A stretch of 64,000 nucleotides of DNA from UBA1563 sp041671545 (lineage in GTDB: Bacteria; Bacteroidota; Ignavibacteria; Ignavibacteriales; Ignavibacteriaceae): assembly GCA_041671545.1 (NCBI GenBank), contig JBAZBI010000012.1, forward strand, positions 54,960 to 118,959, read 5' to 3'. Below, one piece after another: positions 34,376 to 41,781 of this stretch. A program made the translations under genes and the position numbers. Each line of letters begins with the position of its first letter. Positions within the stretch are counted from its first letter, which is position 1. Below the pieces are notes generated by a model. That model worked only from the letters and a program-made list of their open reading frames with translations, made no database searches and had not been told where the DNA came from.

Positions 34376-35893
34376 TTATTTCAACAACAGCATACTTTTC
34401 GTTTGCAGCCGGTTTCCGACCATTAATTGATAAAACAAAACTCCACTGGAGAGTAGTTGGCGGTTATCCGCCTTGGGCGGAGTTAGTTGATTGTTGAACA
34501 AAACTTGATATTCTCCTGCCGGTTTTTCTTCATTAATCAATGTTGCAATTTCTCTTCCCAAAACATCAAATACCTTTAAACTCACCTTACTGTTAACTGA
34601 CAACTGAAAACTGATCACTGTTTCGGGATTGAATGGATTTGGATAATTTTGATAAAGCGTAAAATCTTGTGGTGAAGTTTCGTCTTCAATACCGCCAATA
34701 TCATAAACTCCGGACGAGCCAAATAATTGAATCGTGCCATTATCACTGCTATCCTCCCAAACAGAATATGCCACCATGTCTCCGAATTTGAATCCAACAT
34801 TTTCAGTAGTAATCTTTGGTTCACTAAGTTTTATCTCAGTTAGCGAATCGTTTAATGAATAAACATATTCATTATAATAAGAAGGACGCAGATAATTTTT
34901 TCTATCTTTTCTGATTTGATAAATGCTTTGCCCCAAACTTCTAAAAGATTTTGCCAAAGATCTTGTCATAACTGGAACCAGTCTCATAGAAAAATTGAGG
35001 GTCTCATAAGTTGAATCCGATACATTTTCAGCAAATTCAGGGTTACCAAAATAAGAAGGATATCCAAAAAACTTTAAGCTTCTCTTTCCATCGGTTATTG
35101 TTTCAAACATAGTAAAGAATGCACTAAACAATTCATTCAGACTCGGAGAACAAACTGTGGTAACGGAATCGTACAAGTATTTTTCTTCACTCCATAGTTC
35201 AGAATTTTCTTCTTTCATCCTATAGACAATTCTTCTTTCCCCATTCTGAATTCTTTTAACAGCTACAACTGTTTGATAAGATTTCATTGTAACAAAATCC
35301 TTCCAAAATGCACCCGAAGCATTTTCATATTCATAGGAATCTACGCCCTCGGCATTAAAAATTTTTTCGGTTACTTTAAGGGTGTCAATTTCATAATACA
35401 AAAAGATCGAACCGGCTTTCTCATAAGTAAATCCAAAGACATAGTCTGAATGATAATTTGAAAGTATCAACCGTGGATTGATTTCATCTATACTATCATT
35501 TGCAACGAGTTGCACCTCTTTTAGTGAATCTCCCAAAAGTTCACCACATGCAATATCCCAATTACCCTTTTCATTTGTTTGCCATATTATTTTAGCTCCC
35601 ATCGTAAAATTGCCTGAAGGATTTATACAACTTCCTTTAGAAAATGTTATTTGAGTGGGGGAAAAGAAGGAATCTTTGGCGAGATCATAGTGGAAGAAGA
35701 AAATTTGTGGTGCGGTCGGGTCTTTGTAACCTTCAAACAACAAAATAGTAGACGGATCATACATGTTTGTAGTAATAAACGAAGGATTCCTCCCATCGAA
35801 ATCTAAAAAAGAAATTTGCTTCTTAAATACCGGTTGACCAATAAGTGAACACGAAAGAACAAAAACTGAAAAGAGCACAAACACATTTTTCAT
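34376..35893 (-). CDS. Secreted protein with type IX sorting domain
   Basis: A 505-aa exported protein with signal peptide (MKNVFVLFSVFVLSCSLIGQ). A middle region of beta-rich sequence has repeated kinase-free, propeller-like blocks (KIIWQTNEKGNWDIACGE, ISFLDFDGRNPSF); I do not recognise a named family. From about residue 415 it carries a T9SS type A C-terminal sorting domain (LYQNYPNPFNPET, LKVFDVLGREIATL, SSGVLFYQL, KSMLLLK). It is therefore expected to be secreted through the type IX system. The sorting-domain DNA holds a heptamer tract and a palindrome copy that appears to add the residues TPPKADN. Confidence 0.85.
   Translation of the reverse strand: MKNVFVLFSVFVLSCSLIGQPVFKKQISFLDFDGRNPSFITTNMYDPSTILLFEGYKDPTAPQIFFFHYDLAKDSFFSPTQITFSKGSCINPSGNFTMGAKIIWQTNEKGNWDIACGELLGDSLKEVQLVANDSIDEINPRLILSNYHSDYVFGFTYEKAGSIFLYYEIDTLKVTEKIFNAEGVDSYEYENASGAFWKDFVTMKSYQTVVAVKRIQNGERRIVYRMKEENSELWSEEKYLYDSVTTVCSPSLNELFSAFFTMFETITDGKRSLKFFGYPSYFGNPEFAENVSDSTYETLNFSMRLVPVMTRSLAKSFRSLGQSIYQIRKDRKNYLRPSYYNEYVYSLNDSLTEIKLSEPKITTENVGFKFGDMVAYSVWEDSSDNGTIQLFGSSGVYDIGGIEDETSPQDFTLYQNYPNPFNPETVISFQLSVNSKVSLKVFDVLGREIATLINEEKPAGEYQVLFNNQLTPPKADNRQLLSSGVLFYQLMVGNRLQTKSMLLLK
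34467..34481. repeat. Dispersed palindrome, copy 2 (inside the T9SS sorting domain)
   Basis: TCCGCCTTGGGCGGA lies in frame in the 505-aa protein and encodes part of PPKAD between NNQL and RQLLSSGV, where sorting domains normally have no insert. An additional GGCGG just upstream (34459-34463) could pair with CCGCC as an alternative hairpin. Confidence 0.75.
34587..34621. repeat. Degenerate heptamer tract in the T9SS sorting domain
   Basis: Five successive 7-base units share ACTG at the same phase: TTACTGT, TAACTGA, CAACTGA, AAACTGA, TCACTGT. The tract is translated on the minus strand as part of SFQLSVNSKV in the sorting domain. Confidence 0.7.
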
Positions 35894-35911
35894 AGAACCT
35901 CCCAGTGAAAT

Positions 35912-36319
35912 TTACAATTTTGGATTTTTAGCAACCCAATCTTTTATGTAATCTATAGTGGCAGTTGTGGTCGCTCCAGGCGTGAACAACTCGCCAACGC
36001 CGAGTTCTTTTAATTTCTTAATATCATCTTCAGGAATAATTCCGCCGCCGGTTAAAAGGACATCGTCCATTCCCTTTTCTTTCATCAAAGTAAGAATTTT
36101 CGGAAAGATCGTCATGTGTGCGCCGGAAAGGATGGAGATGCCGATAGCTTCAACATCCTCTTGCAAAGCGGCTTCTACAATCATCTCCGGAGTCTGCCGT
36201 AAACCGGTGTAAATAACTTCCATTCCGGCATCGCGTAATGCGGCTGCAATAACTTTTGCTCCGCGGTCGTGACCGTCAAGTCCGGCTTTTGCAATTAACA
36301 CTCTGATCTTTCTTTCCAT
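35912..36319 (-). CDS. Stand-alone B12-binding domain (methylmalonyl-CoA mutase C-terminal type)
   Basis: A 135-aa cobalamin-binding domain. The base-off/His-on motif DGHDRG gives D15, H17 and G20 (KAGLDGHDRGAK), with ISILSGAHMT and LLTGGGIIP completing the B12 site. It matches the small-subunit or C-terminal domain of methylmalonyl-CoA mutase or a related acyl-CoA mutase. No large mutase subunit, epimerase or MeaB lies in the window, so its catalytic partner must be elsewhere. Confidence 0.9.
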   Translation of the reverse strand: MERKIRVLIAKAGLDGHDRGAKVIAAALRDAGMEVIYTGLRQTPEMIVEAALQEDVEAIGISILSGAHMTIFPKILTLMKEKGMDDVLLTGGGIIPEDDIKKLKELGVGELFTPGATTTATIDYIKDWVAKNPKL

Positions 36320-36333
36320 AAAATAAACTCCGA

Positions 36334-36747
36334 TTAAAAAGGAATAGCTGATTTAATTTTTTCCGCGATCATATTCATTTCACCGTTACCATATTTTTTC
36401 AAATCCATTTTAAATTTATACCCATCGGTTTCAAAGCGTGGAATAATATGAAAATGACAATGAAAAACCGATTGCCCCGCTGCACGTCCATTGTTAGACA
36501 AAATATTGTATCCATCTGATTGGAGCCCGTTCACCACACCGTTAGTAACAAGTTTTACAACAGAAAACATTCCTTCGTAAAGTTCGTCAGGAACGTCAAG
36601 AAAATTTTCATAATGTGTTTTGGGGATTACAAGTGAGTGCCCAACGTTGAAAGGATTAATATCGAGGAAGGAAATAATTTTTTCATCTTCAAACAGAATT
36701 TCTGCTTTAGCTGTTTTTTGGACGATATCACAGAAGACACACTTCAT
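36334..36747 (-). CDS. HIT family nucleotide hydrolase/transferase
   Basis: A 137-aa histidine-triad protein. The catalytic motif is HCHFHIIPR (HxHxH), and the N-terminus CVFCDIVQKTAKAEILFEDE is typical of Hint/FHIT-like bacterial members, which act on purine nucleoside phosphoramidates or dinucleotides. The substrate is not determinable here. Upstream, the desulfhydrase gene ends 6 bases before its start. Confidence 0.93.
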   Translation of the reverse strand: MKCVFCDIVQKTAKAEILFEDEKIISFLDINPFNVGHSLVIPKTHYENFLDVPDELYEGMFSVVKLVTNGVVNGLQSDGYNILSNNGRAAGQSVFHCHFHIIPRFETDGYKFKMDLKKYGNGEMNMIAEKIKSAIPF

Positions 36748-36752
36748 AATAA

Positions 36753-37733
36753 TTATGTTTGCTCGTCATAATTTAATAAATATTTTCCCCTTTTAGAAAA
36801 CACTCCGTACAAACCGCCGGTGTGAACAAATAATGTTTTCGAAGTTTTACGCGCTAGATAATTATCGTAGTACGCCTTAAATGCTTTTCCGGTGTAGGCA
36901 GGGTCAAGAATAATTCCGGTTTTGCTTGCAAATTTTTTGATTAGAGAAAGTTTATCATCGCTGATATGCTTGTATCCTTCTTGCGAATAACCGTCCAAAA
37001 TCTCTAATCGTTTTTCATCAAGTTTTATTGGTAAACGATAATCTTTGATTGCTTGTTCTGCAAGAGTGAGAATTTTATATCTGATTTCATCTTTCGGGTA
37101 AAGCACATTTACCGCAAATATTTTCAGATTCTGATTAAATAAAAGTGACCCGATCAATAACCCGGCAGTTGTTCCACCGGAACCGGATGCAGTTAATATT
37201 GAATTACACTGCTTGAAAATATTTTGCTTTTGTATTTCTTCAATTGCGTGGATGTATCCCCAAATTCCAAGCGAAGAAGAGCCGCCTTCGGGAATCAGAA
37301 AAACTTTCTTTCCTTTTTTCTCAAAAGACAATTTTTCTTCAGTCATTATTGCGTTGGCATTTCCAAATTCATTTTTAGAAAGAAAACGAAGTTCACTTCC
37401 GACAATTTTATCAAGAAATAAATTTCCATCAGCGTTAATTGAATTTTTCCCCCAGAGGAATAATTTACTTTTCATTCCTAATGAAGCCGCGGCAAAAGCG
37501 GTTGCGCGCGCGTGGTTTGACTGCTCCCCGCCACATGTAAAAACGTATTCAGCTTTTTCTTTTTTTGCTTGAAAAAGGAGATACTCCAGTTTGCGGATTT
37601 TATTCCCGGAAGTTTCCATCCCGGTGAAGTCATCCCGTTTAACAAAAAATGATTTTTCTTCAAAAGAAATTTTCTGAATTGGAGTCGGAATGTTCGCCAA
37701 CGAAATTCGTTTGGGAATAATTTGCGTTTTCAC
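36753..37733 (-). CDS. PLP-dependent D-cysteine desulfhydrase / ACC deaminase family enzyme
   Basis: A 326-aa fold-type II PLP enzyme. The PLP lysine is probably K45 in TSGNKIRKLEY. FTCGGEQSNHARA (substrate and carboxylate loop) and ASGSGGTTAGL (phosphate cup) match the DcyD/ACC deaminase family. Distinguishing D-cysteine desulfhydrase from ACC deaminase needs phylogeny, and desulfhydrase is the more common function. It overlaps the kdsB stop by 4 bases. Confidence 0.85.
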   Translation of the reverse strand: MKTQIIPKRISLANIPTPIQKISFEEKSFFVKRDDFTGMETSGNKIRKLEYLLFQAKKEKAEYVFTCGGEQSNHARATAFAAASLGMKSKLFLWGKNSINADGNLFLDKIVGSELRFLSKNEFGNANAIMTEEKLSFEKKGKKVFLIPEGGSSSLGIWGYIHAIEEIQKQNIFKQCNSILTASGSGGTTAGLLIGSLLFNQNLKIFAVNVLYPKDEIRYKILTLAEQAIKDYRLPIKLDEKRLEILDGYSQEGYKHISDDKLSLIKKFASKTGIILDPAYTGKAFKAYYDNYLARKTSKTLFVHTGGLYGVFSKRGKYLLNYDEQT

Positions 37734-38494
37734 TTTTCTTTTTTCTTCAAATATTTTTTATAAAATGCTTTCGCGTGTTCCAGATCTTCCTGTGTGTCAA
37801 CCGAATAACTATCATACTCGGTTTCAACAACCTTAATTTTGATCCCGTTTTCAAGCATGCGCAATTGTTCAAGTTTTTCCGTTTGTTCCAAATCTGTCGG
37901 TTGCAGAGAAGTGAATTTTAACAAAGCGCTTCGGCGGTAAACATACAATCCAACGTGTTTGAACATGTTTACCATCTTGAGTCCTTCGGCAAGTGTAGCA
38001 GCATCACGCACAAATGGAATGGGCGAACGGGAAAAATATAAAGCAAAACTTTGATAATCGAACACGACTTTGACGACTGAAGAAGATTTTAATTCGGCAA
38101 GCGAAGTAATTCTTTTCGCTAAAGTCGAAACCATAATTTCATGATCAAACAGTAACGGTTCAATCGCTTCGTCGATCATTCTTCCGGGAATGAACGGTTC
38201 ATCGCCTTGAATATTTACGATTATTTCAGCAGACGGAATTTTTTTTGCCACATATGCGATGCGGTCGGAACCGGTTGCAATTTCCTTCGGAGTCATCATT
38301 ACATCAGCACCGAAAGATTTTGCAGCATCTGCGACTCTTTCATCATCAACCGCAATAATAATTTTGTGAAGCAAATTCGATTTTGAAGCAGACTCATACG
38401 TGTGCTGAATCATCGGTTTATCACCGATCATTGCAAGGGGTTTACCGTATAACCTCGTGGAAGAAAATCGCGCCGGAATAATTCCTACTATCAT
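37730..38494 (-). CDS. kdsB: 3-deoxy-manno-octulosonate cytidylyltransferase
   Basis: KdsB activates Kdo as CMP-Kdo for lipid A-core synthesis. The 254-aa protein begins with the nucleotide-binding motif IPARFSSTRLYGKPLA and has NIQGDEPF with the catalytic Asp and RSPIPF, all diagnostic. Presence of kdsB shows that the organism makes a Kdo-containing LPS, in line with the GT9 genes in the window. It lies 1 base after the gatC stop. Confidence 0.96.
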   Translation of the reverse strand: MIVGIIPARFSSTRLYGKPLAMIGDKPMIQHTYESASKSNLLHKIIIAVDDERVADAAKSFGADVMMTPKEIATGSDRIAYVAKKIPSAEIIVNIQGDEPFIPGRMIDEAIEPLLFDHEIMVSTLAKRITSLAELKSSSVVKVVFDYQSFALYFSRSPIPFVRDAATLAEGLKMVNMFKHVGLYVYRRSALLKFTSLQPTDLEQTEKLEQLRMLENGIKIKVVETEYDSYSVDTQEDLEHAKAFYKKYLKKKEK

Positions 38495-38495
38495 A

Positions 38496-38783
38496 TTACC
38501 CGATTACTTTCGGTACTTTGAAAAATTCTTCATCTTTGTCCGGTGCGTTTTTTAACGCATCTTCTCTTTTAGTTGAAGGCTTCAACTCATCTTCACGAAA
38601 AACATTTTTAACTTCAATCGGATGGGAAAGAGGCTCAACGTTTGAGGTATCAAGTTCGTTCAACTTATCCATGTGATGAAGAATCTGGTTCATATCTTTT
38701 GTAAGATGTTCAATTTCACTTTCGCTAAACTCAAGTCGAGCCAACTCAGCTATTTTTTCAACTTCCTGTTTCGTAACAGCCAT
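38496..38783 (-). CDS. gatC: Asp/Glu-tRNA amidotransferase subunit C
   Basis: A 95-aa GatC, the small subunit that stabilises GatA-GatB. The N-terminal helix VEKIAELARLEFSESEIEHLTKDMNQIL and the C-terminal PDKDEEFFKVPKVIG match the family. It is separated from gatA (5299-6732) by more than 30 kb. Confidence 0.95.
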   Translation of the reverse strand: MAVTKQEVEKIAELARLEFSESEIEHLTKDMNQILHHMDKLNELDTSNVEPLSHPIEVKNVFREDELKPSTKREDALKNAPDKDEEFFKVPKVIG

Positions 38784-38786
38784 CGT

Positions 38787-39491
38787 TTAATCCTTTTTGT
38801 TTGCAATAACAATTTGTCTAACTTTTTCCATTAAATCTTTTTCGTCCTGTCTGCCGTTCATATTTTCTGTCTCGATCGGTTTATCATAATGAACATGAAT
38901 GGTCCCATGATTAATCCTAAGTTTTCCTTTTGGCATGATCGCCGCTGTCCCGCTGATCGAAACCGGCACAATCGGATAACCAACTCGCGAAGCTAAATAA
39001 AACGCGCCGCGTTTGAAAGGTTGGACTTCACCGGTTTTGCTTCTCGTTCCTTCCGCAAAAACGAGTACGGATATTCCTCTATCAACAATAGTTTTTTTTG
39101 CACGATCCAAACTCTCCATCGCCTTGTCGGCTTTTTGTCTATTGATAACAATGTAAGGACCTAATTGCAACGCCCAACCAAAGATGGGAATTCTTGCAAG
39201 TTCTTTTTTGAAGATTATCACTGCATCGTCTGGGAATGATGCCTGCATTGCTAAAATGTCGTACATGCTTGAATGATTTGAAACATAAACATGAGGTTTA
39301 GACTTATCAAAATTTTCCAATCCACTCGTGGTAAGTTTTATTCCACTTAAGAAAAGCCCACCGTAGGATAATAGCCGCGAAATCCAAAAGTAAGTTCTAT
39401 TGCTTCTGTCGAAGATCGCACTTATCAATGCAAGCGTAGAACAAAAAATAAGATGCAGAGTAACCAAGAACAGTTTAATGTATGTGATCAT
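38787..39491 (-). CDS. plsC: 1-acyl-sn-glycerol-3-phosphate acyltransferase
   Basis: PlsC makes phosphatidic acid from lysophosphatidic acid at the inner membrane. The 234-aa protein has an N-terminal hydrophobic segment, the catalytic HX4D motif (NHSSMYD, H73/D78), and the acceptor motif FAEGTRSKTGEVQPFKRGAF. It feeds the CDP-DAG branch used by PssA and Psd elsewhere in the window. It overlaps the M48 protease by 4 bases. Confidence 0.93.
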   Translation of the reverse strand: MITYIKLFLVTLHLIFCSTLALISAIFDRSNRTYFWISRLLSYGGLFLSGIKLTTSGLENFDKSKPHVYVSNHSSMYDILAMQASFPDDAVIIFKKELARIPIFGWALQLGPYIVINRQKADKAMESLDRAKKTIVDRGISVLVFAEGTRSKTGEVQPFKRGAFYLASRVGYPIVPVSISGTAAIMPKGKLRINHGTIHVHYDKPIETENMNGRQDEKDLMEKVRQIVIANKKD

Positions 39492-40597
39492 ATTTTCTCA
39501 TTGTTATTTTTTACAAATAAATGGATGGCATTTTTTCTTTTATTGATCGAAGGATGACTATAGAAAAACCATTCAACAAAAGGATGTGGTTCCTTATCGC
39601 CTAAATTTTGCTCAGTTAGTTTATCGAGTGTGTTTAGAAATGCCTCATGCTTTCCGGTAGTTGTAATGGCAAATTCGTCCGCTTCATATTCAAACTTCCG
39701 GGAAATAATATTTGAAACAGGCTGAACCAATAAAGAAATCAAGATTCCCCATAAAGCCAAAACCGGCAGAACAAAAATTTGAGTCAGTTTTTCAGCATTA
39801 AAAAACGGCAATGAAAAAGAATAAAGTTTTGCAATCAAAAAGAGAGTTACAAAACTGAAGAAGGTTCCGAGTAAAATATTTTTAATGATGTGTTTCCTTT
39901 TGTAATGCCCAAATTCATGCGCCAATACGGTTTCAACTTCATCAAGAGAATAATTTTCAAGCAGAGTATCACCAAGTAAAATCCGTTTCGATTTTCCTAA
40001 TCCGGTGAAGGCAGCATTCGCTTTTTTCGTTGTTTTGCTCATATTAAATGTAAAGACATTTTCAACTTTAATATTGGCAATTTCGCCAAGACGAACAATT
40101 CTTTGCTTTAGCTCTTCATTATCAATTGGAATAATTTTATAAAACAGCGGAAGAATAAATACCGGTACGATCCGCGCCAAAACTACGGAAACAATAAAAA
40201 GAAAAACTGCGAACGGAAACCACCAGTTTTCTCCAAATTGCCGGATCATATAAAAAAAGAAAAGTAAAATCGGCAATCCGATTACAAGCGAAAGCAATAT
40301 TCCTTTTGTTCCCTCCCAAATCCATTGCAAAAACGTTTGGTTTGAGAGGTTATACTTATGCTCCAAAATAAATCCACTGTAAAAAGAAAAAGGAGAAAAA
40401 AGGAGGCCGAAACAAACTCCTGCAAAAACTACATAAAGCAGGAAAAGGAAATAATCGTTCTCAGTAAAGCCGGCTAAATAATTTTCCAAGGAAAAGCTCA
40501 ATCCACTTTTAACAAAAACAAAGAGTAAAATGAAGGTCAAAACGGTTTCGCTGATGCTCAACGCCAATTTTGTATTATTATATTTTTTTGAATTCAT
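39488..40597 (-). CDS. M48 family membrane metalloprotease (Ste24/HtpX-like)
   Basis: A 369-aa integral membrane protease. About seven hydrophobic segments surround the zinc motif HEFGH (H227, E228, H231), and the third ligand is in SRKFEYEADEFA. The arrangement resembles CAAX protease Ste24 more than HtpX because of the long multi-helix N-terminus. The substrate is unknown. It shares a 4-base overlap with plsC. Confidence 0.9.
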   Translation of the reverse strand: MNSKKYNNTKLALSISETVLTFILLFVFVKSGLSFSLENYLAGFTENDYFLFLLYVVFAGVCFGLLFSPFSFYSGFILEHKYNLSNQTFLQWIWEGTKGILLSLVIGLPILLFFFYMIRQFGENWWFPFAVFLFIVSVVLARIVPVFILPLFYKIIPIDNEELKQRIVRLGEIANIKVENVFTFNMSKTTKKANAAFTGLGKSKRILLGDTLLENYSLDEVETVLAHEFGHYKRKHIIKNILLGTFFSFVTLFLIAKLYSFSLPFFNAEKLTQIFVLPVLALWGILISLLVQPVSNIISRKFEYEADEFAITTTGKHEAFLNTLDKLTEQNLGDKEPHPFVEWFFYSHPSINKRKNAIHLFVKNNNEKI

Positions 40598-40644
40598 AGG
40601 TTAAAGATAAAGAGAGGAAGAAAGGATTGCAAAAACTTAAAAAA

Positions 40645-40672
40645 ATGGTTCCACTTTTAACAGTGGAACCAT
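40645..40672 (-). terminator. Rho-independent terminator of the Cys-rich peptide gene
   Basis: Stem ATGGTTCCACT/AGTGGAACCAT (11 bp, 6-base loop) is followed on the minus strand by TTTTTTAAGTTTTT. It stands 13 bases after the stop of the 77-aa gene. Confidence 0.9.
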
Positions 40673-40684
40673 AGAGATTAGAAC

Positions 40685-40918
40685 TTATTTTGCGTGATCG
40701 CAGCTTGCTTCAGCATCGCCGCAGCAGCCTTTTTCTTTTGCATCAGAGCAAGCTTTTTTAGAAGATTTTTTCTCCATTTTAACTTTCTCTTTTTTAGATT
40801 TGTCGGTAGATGTAGTAGTAGTGGTTGCAGGTTTATCTTTCTTTTGAGGAGTTGATTGAGCCTGAACACCTAATGAAACAACAAATAAGAACATGAGACT
40901 TAATACAAGGTTTTTCAC
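40685..40918 (-). CDS. Small secreted Lys/Thr/Cys-rich protein
   Basis: A 77-aa protein that I cannot assign to a family. It has a clear Sec signal (MKNLVLSLMFLFVVSLGVQAQ), then a Lys/Thr-rich linker. Five cysteines crowd the last 22 residues (ACSDAKEKGCCGDAEASCDH), which could bind a metal or form disulfides. It starts with GTG behind AAAGG and has its own strong terminator, so it is a monocistronic, probably well-expressed gene. It sits between the bat operon and the M48 protease. Confidence 0.75.
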   Translation of the reverse strand: MKNLVLSLMFLFVVSLGVQAQSTPQKKDKPATTTTTSTDKSKKEKVKMEKKSSKKACSDAKEKGCCGDAEASCDHAK

Positions 40919-41028
40919 GTGAACGCCTTTCTTTTTAATGAATTAACAATGAAACTTTAATTATTTAGTAATTTTTGATAAATCAATTTAATGAACTAAT
41001 TGAAAAGAACAAGAACAATAATTTGTGA

Positions 41029-41781
41029 CTAAATTATCCCGATAGCCGAAGATTCAAGCCATCCAATCTTCCCATCCGAAAGACGGATTTTATTCCAACC
41101 TTCTAATTTATCTTCAACCTTTACTTTAATACCCTCATGGAGAATAAAAGCATCCGAGCTTTTTTCATCCGGTGAAGACTTTACGTTTACTGTTTGTTCT
41201 AAAACAATTCCGAAATGATAATTTTCAGTTTGATGCTGTTTTGTTAGGAACAGAACCAAGCTAAGAGCAAAAATAAAAAGGATTGAAATACCACCGAAAA
41301 ATGAATACTTTTTTAATGAAGAATTTTTTGCAGTAAAAAATATTCCGATCGTGATTATCAATAGCAAATAAACAACAAACATGAAAGTTTTCCATGCCGA
41401 AGGATGAAAGAAATTTTGCATTCCCTCCCACCATGAGAATAAAAAGAATTTCGGAACAACATCAACCTTGTCGACAATTTTTGAATTGGCAATGGCTAAA
41501 TTATGTTGAACATCTTCGTCATCGGGAGAGATTTGATACGCTTTTTCAAAATACAAAATAGCTGCTCCAAATTTACCGGAACGATAATAGGCATTTCCCA
41601 AATTATAGAACAGTGAAGTGCCGTGGTATCCTTGGCGCAAAACAGTCTCATACTTTGCTATTGCTTCTTTATAATTCCCGGTTTTATAAAACTGATTTGC
41701 TTGTCCCAATTCTTTTTGAAGAGACTGAGATAATCCCAATGATGAAAGAAGAATACATAAAAAGAAAATATATTTTTTCAT
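41029..41781 (-). CDS. batE: BatE-like TPR/SH3 protein
   Basis: A 250-aa protein, last in the bat operon. A signal peptide is followed by tetratricopeptide repeats (ANQFYKTGNYKEAIAKYETVL, FYNLGNAYYRSGKFGAAILYFEKAY), two membrane helices (about residues 122-142 and 157-175), and a C-terminal SH3-like domain (NVKSSPDEKSSDAF, GWNKIRLSDGKIGWL). TPR plus SH3 is the BatE layout in Bacteroidota. It overlaps batD by 4 bases. Confidence 0.85.
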   Translation of the reverse strand: MKKYIFFLCILLSSLGLSQSLQKELGQANQFYKTGNYKEAIAKYETVLRQGYHGTSLFYNLGNAYYRSGKFGAAILYFEKAYQISPDDEDVQHNLAIANSKIVDKVDVVPKFFLFSWWEGMQNFFHPSAWKTFMFVVYLLLIITIGIFFTAKNSSLKKYSFFGGISILFIFALSLVLFLTKQHQTENYHFGIVLEQTVNVKSSPDEKSSDAFILHEGIKVKVEDKLEGWNKIRLSDGKIGWLESSAIGII

